Positions 51,533 to 64,000 of a stretch of 64,000 nt of DNA are shown one piece after another. Position 1 is the stretch's first letter, and the number at the start of each line of letters is the position of its first letter. This stretch comes from Toxotes chatareus (taxonomy: Eukaryota; Chordata; Actinopteri; Toxotidae), in assembly GCA_016801885.1 (NCBI GenBank), contig CM028895.1:15582001-15646000 (forward strand), in the 5' to 3' direction. The notes under the pieces are model-generated. The model had not been told where the DNA came from and made no database searches. It worked only from the letters and a program-made list of their open reading frames with translations. The position numbers and the translations under genes were made by a program.

Positions 51533-52260
51533 CGTCTCTGCTTCAAAGCTTCCTGTGAGGGTTCGTACAAAAAAAAAGTACTTTGGATGCTTTTCTCGCA
51601 CTATTATCTCTAAATTACTATGCTGGTTTGGAAGAAGTGTCTATGTCCTCCTCGTCCTCCGTTTGTCAGCAACTTTGAGTCAGGACAAATGAAGTTTTAG
51701 GCCTCGTCGGTCTCGAAGTGTCGCACTTTATGAAGATGCGCACCAGTGTCCAGAGGTATCCCGCGCGCTATCCATATCTGGCACCAGCGCCTCGCGCAGC
51801 AACTGTCAGTCCGTATGGCTGGTCGAGTTCAGCGCCTCTCTTCCCCATAAAAACCACAGTTGGGAGAGCTTTAAGTACCAGAAAGAAGTCAGATACCGCA
51901 CTCAGAATCTCCCCGTCCGCACCGGCGCACGTTTATTCGACTACTTTAAACTGTGAGTCATTCCGTCGTGGGTGGGTGGGTGTTTTCTTCCAATACATTG
52001 ACATCTGGAGTTCATAGTACGCTGTGCGTTTTGCTAGCTATCTGTCTGATGCGTTAATCCATTATCCAGCTGAAGTTCATCCACCGGCTCGAGTACGTGT
52101 GAGTGTGTGTGCTGGTGTGTGTGTGTACCGCCCAGCCAACCGGTTTCGGTAAACTTGCCTTTTACGCACGCATTCAGAGGGTTGATGCTGGAAGAGTTTG
52201 GGGGTGGGATGCTCATTGCTCACAGCTGTGTGGGGAGGTGGGGGTGCGTTGGGGGCCACT
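51533..52260 (-). promoter_or_regulatory. ism2: Putative ism2 promoter and 5' leader region
   Basis: Upstream of the ism2 start the sequence becomes moderately CG-rich (51640-51930, for example CCCGCGCGCTATCC and CGCACCGGCGCACG). This contrasts with AT-rich flanks and is consistent with a CpG-type promoter. A short GT-rich run lies at 52096-52126. No TATA box is convincing and the start site cannot be placed. Confidence 0.4.
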
Positions 52261-54892
52261 GACTTTCTTGATAAGGTAACAAGGTTTAGTTTGCATATAA
52301 CCTACAAATGGCTGAAGCCTCTTAAATCACGTTTTTTTTTCTTTATGCTCATTTTGCCATTTTCTAAACTCTGAATAAAAGCCACCATCTCTTCCCACTA
52401 ATATGCTGTTTCAGGAAAACACCGTTTTAAGACTGTAGCGAATGACTGGCCAGCGTGGACTGCTGTATACTGGCAGGGAGTCAGTGACTTGTCGCTCAAA
52501 AAAAGCTCTATAACGTGTTCGTCATTAGCTTTTAAGTTGTGACTGCGGTGTGTGAGTGCTGTAAATAAACACGAACTCATTCCAGAGCTTGATACTAAGA
52601 AAGTGATTTAATCTTTGCAGGACTGTTTCCACCAGCATGGTCAACAAACATCATGGCTTTACAAACTCCCCTAAGTGGTTTATCTTGAACCCAAATACAA
52701 CTCCAAGGGCAAAAGCATCTGATAAGTAAGTTTCCAGTGGTCACTTAAGGTCAGTTCGCAGGTATGTGCGGTAGGTAGGCTGGAAAATGTCTCTCTGGAC
52801 TTTTAATTCCTCGGTTTCAGTGAAGGAAACCTGGCTGAGAGAAACAGTCACGTTGCTGTTTGCAATTACATTTTTTTTTTTTTTTTGCCTCCATCGACAG
52901 AAACGTAGAGACTTAACATACTGCACGGAGCTGCAGACAGCCTGAGAGGAAAGTTTGACAAGAAGAAATTCTTTATGTCAGAGCACATTTCTGAAGAGTG
53001 CAATTCCAGATCATAGTCATGTGTTCCACCTTTTATATTATATTTATTAAAAGCAAATGCATCACTGAGTTGTTTTCAAGCCGTTGCCTGTGAAAAAAAA
53101 AAAAAAAAAAAAAAACAGTATTGGAATGACTCACAAAAATGCGTCTAATGCCTAACGGTACAGTTAAAAGGGACCCCAAACCCCTTGGCATGCTGTGCTA
53201 AAATGCCATAAACATCAACAAAAAGCATCTCTAAAGTTGTGTTTAATCACTTTGATAAACATGTGCAGGAATGGTCACAGTGTCAGGCGACTGCCAGCTT
53301 TCAGACTGGCTGCGCTGACGCACCCTCCAATTCACATCAATAAAGTAACAGAACATAAACACAGACACACAAACCGGATGTTTGACAATGGCACGTATGC
53401 CATGTTTGGGGTGAGCACACAAAGAAAACCAAGACGCAACAGTAAAACAAAACCCAACACTTCAACAATGGAAGCAGGTTGATATGGAATGTCATTCCAG
53501 AAGATGATCACAGATGATACGTAACGAGAGGAAACCATGACGTTTGAAGCAATACCTAAACAAATCTTGCAAATGTCAGTGACTACGTCATCTGTGCATT
53601 TATAATGCCTGTCAGTAGTGCTGCACTGAAGTTAAGACGTGTAAGCAGTCAGCTTAAAATACACATCTTCCACTGGGACACCTTTGGAGCTGCCTTTCAG
53701 GTAATAGTCAACATTTCTAATTTTTCACAAAAGTACATTAGCCGAAGGATGGCAAATAAATAAAGCTGTCTGTATATCAGATAAGCATGGGCACAGCATC
53801 GTCATACATACAGATCCTAGTTACAGCGTGTCATCGTGCTCAGAGATGGGTGTCGACGCTGCTTCGCTTGAAAGCACTTGAGTGAAAGTGATTGAACAAA
53901 AATAAAAAAAGTAAAAATAACAATCACACGTAGCTCATTAGCTTATAGAAATGTTAAAGACACTGGGCTCAAGTTTTTGAGTGCAGGTGTAAACAAGTAA
54001 ATAAGGCTGAAAAATATTTCTAGAAAATAAGCAGTAAAAATACTCCTTAATCTTGCTCCCTGGGATTCTTTCCCTGTTAAATGTTTTCTTTTGGAACATC
54101 TGCTTTGCATTTTAAGAGAAAAGGTAGAAAATATATCTATACATATATATCCTTTGGTGAGGGAAAGAACCCAATATTCTATACTCTTTATTCAAGTAAA
54201 AGTGATTAGGAAAAAAGCCGTCAGATAAATACATATGGAGAACACATGCTTATGTTACTCCTGTGAAATAACGGATCTCTCTTTGAGGTTTGGGATGCTA
54301 CCCTAAGGCAGTTTTACCAACTTCGGGATAAATAATATTTACATATATAATTTTTTCCTTTTGAGTGCATCATAGCAATGGCTATGATCAGATTTCTTTT
54401 TCTCCAAGTGCACGAGTAGAAACTCATGGCATAAAAAAAAAAAAAAGTCTACTTTGCTCCAGGTTGTTTGACAAAGAAACTCCACATTGTTGTTATTATT
54501 GCACAAATAAGATACACATTCAGTGTGCACACAGGAATAAGACTTGACGTTAAACGGATGCAGTCACAATAAGTTAGGACAAACTGAAAGGCTCTGAACG
54601 CACTTTGTAACGACCGACACAAAGACGTGGGAGATTTTGGTCCTCCCCTGTTAGGGGTGAAGAAGCTAGGCAGGCCACAGAGTGCACACAGGCTAATGAG
54701 CGATGCTAGTGTGCACGTTTTAAAATGGGGTGGACCATGGTGAAGACTTTGGTTCTGGAGAGTCCTCTGGAGTTTGACGTAAGGAGACATGGAGAGAGTG
54801 GCTCAGAGGAAAATGAGGGATATCAGACGAGAAAAGGTGAAGAAAGGGAGGGAAGGTGAAATGGGCCGAGGGGCTGGAGGGGATAATGTGGC
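52261..54892. other. Intergenic spacer between sptlc2 and ism2, including sptlc2 3' UTR
   Basis: AT-rich sequence with no recognisable coding frame. It contains a poly-T run at 52871-52886 and a poly-A run at 53093-53115. The segment from about 54170 to 54892 is probably sptlc2 3' UTR on the minus strand. The rest shows nothing I can name. Confidence 0.5.
54187..54192 (-). terminator. sptlc2: Candidate polyadenylation signal of sptlc2
   Basis: First minus-strand AATAAA after the sptlc2 stop codon, about 700 nt downstream, giving a 3' UTR of normal length. Position is the only support. Confidence 0.35.
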
Positions 54893-55654
54893 TCAGTCCT
54901 GCAGCAGGCTCTCCTCAGACATCCACCCCAGAGAGGGAAGAGGCTGTTCGAGTCTGGAGTACTTCAGCTGCAGCAGGTCGCCCACTTCACTGATGGCCTC
55001 CAACGCCTGGAATAGGAAGAGGAGGAATGCCATTAATCTGAATCCAAAGAGACGTTATTTACATCCATCAAAATGAGAGAAGATAGCCAGACAGACAAGC
55101 CAGACAATAAAAAACTCACATCTTGAAAGGGGATTTCTATCATAGGTGATAAATGAAGCGATAAACGTTAATCACATTTGAATTTTCAAACATTTAACAT
55201 GTCAGAGAGGTGAAGCTGGCGTGGGGGGGGGGGGCTTCTAAAGCAAAGGTGAACAGAAGGCTCCCTGCATAAACCACAACTGAAAAGAACCTCCTCCACT
55301 TCTTTCCACAGGAGACTGTATCAGCATTGCAACACTGCAGGACACCTGGAAACAATTTACCTTCCTCCTGACCTTTTTTCTGATTTCGTGGTTTGAGAAA
55401 TAGCGAGGGCTGGCTTTTCCAAAGACGGAAAAAGCGGCTCCTCGAAGTGCTCTACAAAGACAGGCTGATGCCCTTTAAATGGACTATTACAAACGGTGTT
55501 GACATGCCCCTCAGTAAGATGAATGAAGTGTCTTTGGAGAGACAGAGCAGCTCAAATAAAAGTCTCTGAGCCACACTGTAATACTTAGAGACAGCTTGGC
55601 CTTCCAAGTTCCTTCATAATAAAGGACACATTGGGAGCCTTTATTATTCAACAG

Positions 55655-55710
<56 letters not shown>

Positions 55711-58700
55711 TCACATACAAAACCGTCAGTCAGCAGCCAAACAGGCAGTTCTGGTTGATTAACAGCTGAGAAAAGCCTACTGAGTGCTTGGATCCACAAT
55801 CACCCGTGGATCAAAAAAAAAAAAACTCTTATATCATGTTAAGGATAAAATGAAGTCTTCAGCAATAAATGTCTGTAACAACAACGTCTCAACTGGATCC
55901 AGTGGTGAAGAAGAGAAGAGGCTAAGCAGTGTCTTTCTATTTACAGCTTGAATGATAAATGAAGACCAAGTGGCTGTGGTAGATTGGAAGTGGCAGTCTT
56001 CAATAAAAACACAAGAGGCCGGATTGGCAAAGAAATTTTAGTCTGACTTTTTTTTTTTTTTTTTAAATCAAAAACACTCCAAAAGGTACCAAACATTTAG
56101 TGAGATTTTCAAACCGATTTTGTTTCAGCGCCTACAAAAGCTATTCTGTTCCTCCTGCAAGTGGAAACTATCCACACCAGTTTAGAGTAGAGGCTTTTTT
56201 TGCCAAGTCATCTGAAAGAGACTTCTGGTAATAGAAAGTGAAAGGAAAATGGAAGAAAAATGCAGATGAGCTGCTGGTTATGTCACCTGTCATCAGTCAC
56301 AGTCCATTTTTTATAATTTAATACACCGTGAATCGATATGGTGTGTCTACAGGAAATTCAAGCCAATTTTGGGGATTTTTGCATTACTGATTTCCCAAAT
56401 TAAAGGCACTGACCTATATGAGGTATATATAAACTCACAGATTTTTTTATTTGTTTTGTGTTTCGCACAGTGATTGGGCTCCCTGGAAGACTTACTGTGT
56501 CGAGCATCTCTCTGGTATGAGCAGCTGAAACGCAGAAACGTGCCCTTGATTCGATGATGGGCGTTGCCGGGAAGCCGACTACCACTGTGCCAATGTTCCT
56601 CTTCAACATCTCCCGACCAAATGCCCTGCAAAGCAATGGCAACATTAAACACAGGGCAACACTTGGAAAAGTCTAAGTTATGGTCTCGCCATCACCACAT
56701 CCTGAAGATGTTCTCTTTAATGTGTGAAGCTCAAATCATGAACAGCTTTCCACACATTAAGTCAGATTCTATTTAGAAAAGTAAGGAACGTGATTAAAAT
56801 CAGAGCTATGAGCCTTTATGTCTTTTCCAAATGTGAAATCACTTGGGCGATTCTTCCTATTAGCCACCATAATTATCCTCGATGCTGAAAAGCACTGAAC
56901 ATATACCAAATACCATGAGGAGGAGAACTACATACCCAATTTTGGCAGGCATGTAGAGCATCATTGGCACGACAGGCGAGTCATCGTTGCCGTAGATGAT
57001 GAAGCCCATTTCGCGGAGTTTCCTGCGGAAGTAGGTGGTGTTCTCTGATAGCTGTCTGAGGCGATCAGCGCCTGGAAAGGGCAGAGAAACACACTCAGAG
57101 TGGTACTTAAGAGCTGGATTTAACAACACAGACACATGCTCGTTGGTAAGCTTACTGTTACTCAAAGCCAACCTGGATGGATGGCAAGTCAGGACCAGGT
57201 TTAAGGTCTTACTCTACTGTAACTGTAGCTCAACACCATGACCTGTGCCACCTGTAGACTTCACTGATGAAGAAAATCCTGTAAACTGATTCAATCACAA
57301 TACTTCAGCATCTTATTTATTAAAACTAACTAGTTATTTTTTTTTTTTTACCTTCTGTTCTGTTGCAATTAGAAAACCTTGAGTATCTGTGAATTAACAT
57401 CTCCTGGCTTTGATTGAAGCCCTCTCTCACCCCTGGTGCAGCCACACAGGTGTTTTCACTTTGCCTGATTAGATCTTTTCTCATCAGCTCTATGTGTTCA
57501 GACTATTCATGATTGACACTTTCCTCACTCTGTTAGTTTTGCTGCACCTGTTAGGATGGGACAAGGTAGACTTTTACCATTTCTATTAGCACATGGAGTG
57601 TGGTGACCTCATGCAGTTTCAGGCAACCTGTGCAGAGGTCTAATCAACATCCGTTCTTTCAACCACAGCACTATTTTTGATAGTGCTGTGGTTGTGAACT
57701 TGTGAACGAAGTGAACAAAATAGCATGTGTTAAAGTAGACTTTTGCCCTGCTGGTGATTTTTGCATTCCTCTATTTATTCTGCTTCTAAAATGGCACAAG
57801 TTTAATATCATTTAACACCACAAGCTCAAGTTAGTGCACTGAAACTGATCCAAGGTGGAATAAGAGGTCAGTGTTAATGAGCCTCGTCCTGCTCATGTAA
57901 CAAAACCATGTTAGAAAAAAAAAGCCTCGTTTTCATATTTGGAGACAGCACTACACCACGTTCCTTTGAAGACAGCCAGGATTCTTTAAGTCTGAGGTCA
58001 AAGGGCTGAAACTACACAGGCATCAATCCTCACATGTCAGCCTGACGCACGCTGTGGATTCACTCACTGAATCCACAGGCCGAGCCTCCACAGACAGCAT
58101 CTTGACCAAACAAATAGCCATATGGCACAAAGCGCCAACAGCAACACACATCTGCCTGGCTGTGCTGAATAACAGAGCAGAAACATCACGGCTTCAAAGC
58201 ACCCCTGAGACACAACAAAGTAACATTATATTTATCCAGATGTTTTTTTCCACACACGAGGAATCCAAAGCTATTCTCAGCACTGAGTGATCAGTTGGCA
58301 AAAAAACAGCAGTATATGATATTCAGACATTTTGCTTTCCAAATGTTTTAGCATTATTTTTGAATTGAAGAAAGCTTTGCCCGTCTTGTACACTCATGTC
58401 CCATCCACATATCTGATTGATGTAAGCTTCAAACAACAAATGTCCATTTTTGATGCAAGCCGGTGCCGGGAACCAGCCGCCCTTAGCAACTTAAACGCAG
58501 AAACAAACCGTTAGCAGGCAGCTCAACTGTCACTTCAACTTCATGTCAGTGTCTGGATCTTCAAAGGCTTGAATTTCAAACAGTGACAGGGCTGCAACCA
58601 ATCAGACTGTCATTGTTAGTCTTCCACAAGGAAGACGTGTCAAGCTGGGATATGTTGCAAGGTCAGCCCGTCTGGCCTTCCCTTCTCAGAAATGGTTTGG

Positions 58701-61700
58701 AGAAGGAGTTGATGACATTGTGGAAAAGGCCATGCTATAAAGGGGATACTCCAGGTGTTTATTCCAGTTGCTAATGATTGAATGACTGGGGAGCAAGGTA
58801 ATCTAATCTTATATCAGCATTTTAAGGGAGGCTGCATCAATCAAGCCCCGTAAAGAGTAAAGAGGTGCCGCCCTGCAAGAAAAACAAGCCTCCGTGATCT
58901 GTTTGTGTGTGTAGGACATGAGTCCAACAGAGTTTGATCTGCCCTAAGCACCATGCTGCTTTGTACCCAGCGTGAAGGCGAAAAAAGCACAGATATGCAA
59001 CGAAACACACATCTGAAAGCCATAAGGGGAGATGGTAGAGGAGTCAGCATACCACCAATTCAAGACCTTCCATCATACTGGACAGAATCAGAATGAAGCA
59101 AGGAACTGTCCACATATCAGTTCCTAAAAAATTCACATCCTGTTAGATAAAGACAGGAGGAGACTGCTGTGGAGGACTACAGAGAGACTTTCAAATATGC
59201 AAAACTACGATCAGGAAATTCAACTATAGTGCAGGTTTTTTCTCACCATCATCTGACTGGTTAGTGAAAAAAAAAAAGCATCTGCAACATTTAAGAGCAA
59301 TGGTTCAGCCAACAAATAGATCCTCAAAATCTGAACATCCACTTTCACAGCAGCCATCTTGAACAATAAGATCATGTGACTAAAACATGAAATGAATATT
59401 AATGAACTGTCCCATTTTACATTCCAAAAGTCACGATGTGCACGTAGATGCATGCAGGGAATGGAACGACGTGGCATTAAAGTCATACCTAGAATGGGAT
59501 AACACGTTACACAGTTTGATGAGGCTGTATAACACAGCTTTATTTACTAGTAAATAATTGCCAGTTTGCTAGTGACAGTGGCCTTTATCACTTGACTGGG
59601 AATAAAACATGTCGAAGGTAAACAGGCACGCACAGTATGACGGGGTGAAAGTACAAAGCTGGCAAAGGTGATGGGAGTTGAAAGAAAAAGAATGCCATGT
59701 TAATAAATGTCCTCAGCTACAGACCTCTGGTCTGCAGGAATGAATAAAACCTCATTAATGGGTCTATACTGCCATCTTGTGGTCATGTGTTGTACCACCA
59801 AGCACAGCACAGTCTTCAGACTAAATCATGAGTGACCCAGGAAGTGACATTAAACCTCTGGCATTTCATAGTTGCTGCAACTGCAAAAGAAAAAAAAAGG
59901 CAAAAAAAACCCCTCCACTACCAAGAGACTGTTCTTCAATCTACCATGTGCTAAGCAGGACACAGTGTGAGCTTTAATTTGGCATGATGTGCTAAACCAA
60001 ACATCAAATTTAAACTTCTATATTCTGTGTACCTTGTCCATCTAAGGGTCTCTGTAAACTACCAGTACATGGTAACCACTGTAAAAGGTTATGTCCTTCA
60101 CCACAGATTAATGATTAAGTAATTAGTATAATTTTCCGGCAGTTACCCAGTGAGGTCCCGTCTTCTCCCATGATGATCTTCATAGAGGTGATTATCTGCT
60201 GGGCCACAGGAGGGGACATGGAGGTTGCATACAGAGCACTGTGAGAGTGGCACCTCAGGTAGTCAATCAGCTCCTGCCAGAGAAATTACATTAAAGTTTC
60301 TTTTTTTTTGTTGGGCTGTAATGAAAGAGATACATTACATTTCATTTGGTTAATGTGCGGATTGCATGATACAAGACACAAAAAACTGTACGAGAGGAGA
60401 CAATTGTCCTAATGCAGAAGCACGGGTGGACAAAATTAATTTGTATTAAGAATTTAAAATATATTAAAGTATGCTAAAAATACATTAAAGTTATTCTTAT
60501 AGAGTGCTAATGAGCAATAAATGTACGGAATTAAAAAATATTATCATTACCACATTATCTGCTATGCAGGAGATAATGCAGCTGGTTACATATACAGCTT
60601 TAGAATTTAAATGCTGTAGATGAAGTCTGAATGTTTAGGACAAGGGTTTCTTCATTGTTAAAGAAAGAATGTCAGTACACCATCATCTGAGCATTTTGGG
60701 CATGATAAATGTCCAATATTAAAGTGTTACAGCCAGTGTTGATGAGGATGTAGTTCCATCTTGTATGTGTTCCCTTGTTGTGTATTTGCGTATTTTTCTT
60801 AACATAGGATTACAGAATTACAGACTTGTTTTCAGTCTCTCACTGAAAGTGACGGCTTACAGTGTAAGCCTTACACTGATTCAAAGCCTTTTCAGAAAAA
60901 CAGGAAGCTAAGTTTCCCACTGCTGGTAAACAGTGTTGACCAACACCAAAAGTGAATGACACACATGGTGCTGGGTTTCAGAAGTCTGGGAAATTGCTCA
61001 GATCCCTCGAAAGGATGACTAAGTCCTCCAGCTACTGTTTCCATTACAACAGAAGAGGCTTCACATTCCACTGCCTGATGTCAAAGCTTTAGTTTTACCT
61101 GTGTCAGAGTTCACAAACCTTTTTGCCTCCAATGTATCCTCCGGCAGCACCGAAGCTCTTGGTGAATGTTCCCATCATGATGTCCACGTCTTTGGGATCC
61201 AGGCCAAAGTAATCCACCACTCCCCTACCGTTAGGTCCCAGTGCCCCGATACTGTGGGCCTCATCCAGGTACAGATAGGCCTTGTAGCGTTTCTTCAGAG
61301 CAATGACCTCTGGCAGACGAACTATGGACCCCTCCATACTTCAGGATAAAAAAAAAACAAAAACACACTGATGTAAAAAAATAAATAAATATAAAATATA
61401 AAAAGTCCCACAAGTCATTTTTCTAAGTACGGAGAGACCAGAAGATGGCAGCTCACAGATGCTTCCCATCCAATCTGTCACAGCTTGAGAGGATATGCCA
61501 CAAAGGACTCTAACCCTACACTGCCTATGTCCAGCTTACAGCCTGATATGGCTTATAGGGAATGCTAAATTCTTCTTTTCACTTTCTCATTATAGCTTAC
61601 TGATGTAGAATGATGGGCAACGATGGTAACTGTATCCACAAACAATTAAACTACAATACAAAGCATGCAAAAAGTGAAGTGGTCTAAATACTTCCTGAAG

Positions 61701-63432
61701 CCACTGTAGTTAAACAAAACAAATAATCTAAACCTCGAATCAGAAAGCTGCAGTGTAACTGAGGGAGGATGTGAGCAGATGACAGTACAGACAAGTGCTT
61801 AGCTGTGTATGTGTGGGTGTTAATGTGTGTGCAAGCACTGTCTATTTTAGCAGCTGAAGCATTTTCTTTGAAAATCCCAGTGGAAATGAAACTCCATTAA
61901 CATTGCATTAGTGAGGAGCATTGATTATGTCAGGCAGTTTCACTGAGCACTACATTGATCAACAGAATTGATTGCCTTTATAGTAAGTACACTTCAAAGA
62001 ACAAGGAATACATTATCCTCAAAGGAGTGTGTGCACCCTTCCAAATCGCCATCCTTTTCTATATTTAAACAAAATGAAATCAGAGAATGTTGCTCCCACA
62101 TAGGGATCATACGGAAGAAACTGACCAGGAAGACTCTGATATTGGTATTTACTTTTTGTGAAATAGTCTTTGTACAGTATGTTTTATTCAGCAGGTGAGT
62201 GTAACATCAGGAGCAATCCTGAGACATATTCTAACATTGAAATCTCATCTGCTGAAATATTGCTTCACTAATAAAAGTGCCCTGGTGTTTCAGTGGAAAA
62301 GAGTTTTCTGATGCAGTGAAGATGGGGTCGTAAAAATAAGCCTTAATGACCTATGGGAGGCTTTGTAAATAGCTTACGCTGTGACACCATAATGTCTTAA
62401 GCAAATAACATTTCTACTGATATGTATCATGGCCGAATATGGTACACTTCTATTTTGAGAAGTGCTGTATTGCGTTTTCTCAAATGTACAAATAAAGTGA
62501 CAAATGAACTACCAGTCAGGCTAAAGAAAGTGATGAGTCCCCACCCAGTGAACTGTGGGTGTCAAGTCAAGTATATGGCAATAAACACAAAGTAATGTGA
62601 TACAGCTGTGACATAAAAACACTCACACTGCAATAACAATAAAGCAGAAATAAAACTTAACGTTACGTCTGTAAGTTTTTATGGTAGTGGGTTATCTAGA
62701 TGGGGCAATTTTCAAGCCTGTGCGTTTGTGTGTGTAAGGGTTCGCACCACACACAAGTGTAAGAGAAAGACAAAAATTATTGCGTATACCTGTATATGCC
62801 CTCCACCACAATGAGGATTTTCTTCCAGGGTCGGTGGGTTCTCGGCTGCCCATGTACAATAGCGTCTCTCAGCAGCTTCTCCAGGCTTTGCATGTCTACA
62901 ATACAAAAAAGTTTACAAATAAAAGACATTTTCTCACACAAGTTAGGTTATAAGTAAGTTATATATTCAACAACTGATAGTGAGAAAATTTCTGAGTCAA
63001 AGAGAAAAGGGTTTGTCAGCTAGGGATAGATGTTATTTCTCTAAAGTAATGTGAGAGCTTTGTTAATTAATGGATGGGTGTGAATATTTTATGATTGCAA
63101 CCCTTTGAAGCACTGAGTGAAGCAACTTGCTGCAACATACACACACCTATGTATTTACATTCCTGTTGGGTAAAGAAGATTATAGCTAATTACTGTCTCA
63201 TAGTTTTGAAAGAGACAGTTTAGCCAATCTAATCCTATGCATTCTGTGTTGTTGTTTGTGCATGTTTTGGGTGTACCCTATGTCACAGCTCTATCAAACT
63301 GATCTAATGAAAGGTGTTTGTTGTTGGAGGTCACCCACTGTTGTGTTTGAAGACCCGAATTGTGGAGCCAGACAGACGGGCTCCGAGCACCAGCGACGCG
63401 TGATTCAGCTCGTCACTCAGGATAAGACAACC
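54893..63432 (-). CDS. sptlc2: Serine palmitoyltransferase large subunit 2, C-terminal 308 aa (last seven exons)
   Basis: Catalytic subunit of the ER serine palmitoyltransferase complex, which condenses serine with palmitoyl-CoA using pyridoxal phosphate, the first step of sphingolipid synthesis (family knowledge). Exons: 63339-63432, 62790-62895, 61119-61338, 60147-60273, 56936-57071, 56496-56625, 54893-55006. They sum to 927 nt in one frame including TGA. The first visible exon encodes GCLILSDELNHASLVLGARL. Exon 61119-61338 carries LYLDEAHSIGALG and the PLP-binding loop GTFTKSFGAAGG, with the Schiff-base Lys codon at 61160-61158. Later exons give EMGFIIYGNDDSPVVP and VVVGFPATPIIESRARFCVS. 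The sequence follows SPTLC2 rather than SPTLC3 in these blocks. The last 17 residues diverge and lack the DETTYEE-like acidic ending I recall in human. Donors GTTTGT (after 61119) and GTAACT (after 60147) are weak. Upstream exons lie beyond 64000; none is visible at 63433-64000. Confidence 0.94.
55655..55707. repeat. (CA)n microsatellite in the last sptlc2 intron
   Basis: About 26 uninterrupted CA units, the longest pure tract in the right half of the window. Confidence 0.95.
57652..57708. repeat. Perfect 15-bp inverted repeat with 5-nt loop in an sptlc2 intron
   Basis: CAACCACAGCACTAT (57660-57674) and its exact reverse complement ATAGTGCTGTGGTTG (57680-57694) flank TTTTG. An outer CGTTC/GAACG pairing (57652-57656 with 57704-57708) extends the fold. 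It lies in the intron between sptlc2 exons 57071 and 60147. Confidence 0.85.
58052..58078. repeat. Perfect 11-bp inverted repeat with 5-nt loop
   Basis: CTGTGGATTCA (58052-58062) and TGAATCCACAG (58068-58078) flank CTCAC. It lies 360 bp from the 15-bp hairpin in the same sptlc2 intron. Confidence 0.85.
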
Positions 63433-64000
63433 CTAAAACAAGAAAAAGAAAGAAAAAGATTTTCTTTTTGAACTAATTTTGCAGAGTTGGGATTTTTTTG
63501 TTTTTTTAACGGTGATCAGACTTTTACGTTGCAAAAGTGGTGATCCCTAATTAGCCAAAGTCAAACACTATTCTGTTCTTAAGAGCTTTGCTTGCAAAAT
63601 TCTAATAGACAAGTAGTTCACATACTGGAGTTTTTAGTGTTGAGCAATGACACTCTAACAGTTTCTGTATCATGCACAAAGTTGCATGTTCAGATGAACC
63701 TTTAATACTCTTTATTACTTCTAATACATTTTGAGTGAATGATTATGACATTATGGATTTTTTAAATATTATTTTATCTTAACGACTACATTAAGTCAAC
63801 ACCCAAACATTCACACAGCTCACTCTGTTTCCTCTGGTTAATGACTATACGAGCTCGTTACACAACACACAATTGTGCCATGACATAAGGATGTGCGTTA
63901 GCAGAAAAGTGACAAGCGTATTAAGAATTTATGAACCCTTGTGACAAGGACAGCGACTCAGATCTTTACGGTCTCGCTTGAAGTTTCTCTCTGTCCATCG

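Noticed and set aside
53195..53482. 95-codon plus-strand open frame between ism2 and sptlc2
   Set aside because: Basic, low-complexity composition, no recognisable domain and no splice context.
1..64000. CRISPR arrays, operons, prophages or other prokaryotic systems
   Set aside because: No regularly spaced repeats or dense open frames. Gene structure is that of a vertebrate.

Overview
The window reads as nuclear DNA of a ray-finned, probably percomorph, fish. The protein-coding exons are small, are spliced at GT-AG borders and match vertebrate gene families. The spaces between them hold long (CA)n tracts and old repeat families that I recognise from teleost genomes.

Four protein-coding genes can be assembled. 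All lie on the minus strand, so reading from high to low coordinates gives transcription order. (1) sptlc2, the catalytic subunit of serine palmitoyltransferase: its last seven exons (54893-63432) are here and its 5' part lies beyond the right edge. (2) ism2 (isthmin 2), a secreted TSP1/AMOP protein, complete in six exons (42347-51532). (3) cyp46a1, the cholesterol 24-hydroxylase cytochrome P450, complete in fifteen exons and 507 codons (28280-33707). (4) ccdc85c: its large first coding exon (25624-26338) sits in CpG-rich DNA. The left 25.6 kb is best explained as its first intron, and no further exon was recognised there. A tRNA-Thr(TGT) gene lies on the plus strand (33873-33945), head-to-head with cyp46a1 and only about 165 bp from its start codon.

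As I recall human gene order, SPTLC2-ISM2 and CYP46A1-CCDC85C are two separate pairs on the long arm of chromosome 14. Here they form one uninterrupted same-strand block. Two of the genes act on lipids: sptlc2 starts sphingolipid synthesis and cyp46a1 removes brain cholesterol. They show no operon-like coupling, and co-location is more likely ancestral synteny than a pathway cluster.

The non-coding part is mostly unremarkable. It contains microsatellites, a 3' remnant of a Penelope-like retroelement with a GIY-YIG endonuclease domain (inside cyp46a1 intron 9), a degenerate L2-type tail repeat, and several old non-autonomous repeats, one family being present three times. The most unusual structural signal is a set of perfect or near-perfect short inverted repeats with small loops, including a near-perfect palindrome of about 57 bp in cyp46a1 intron 4 and a 15-bp perfect hairpin in an sptlc2 intron. 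I found no gene cluster or array that would count as a new biological system.
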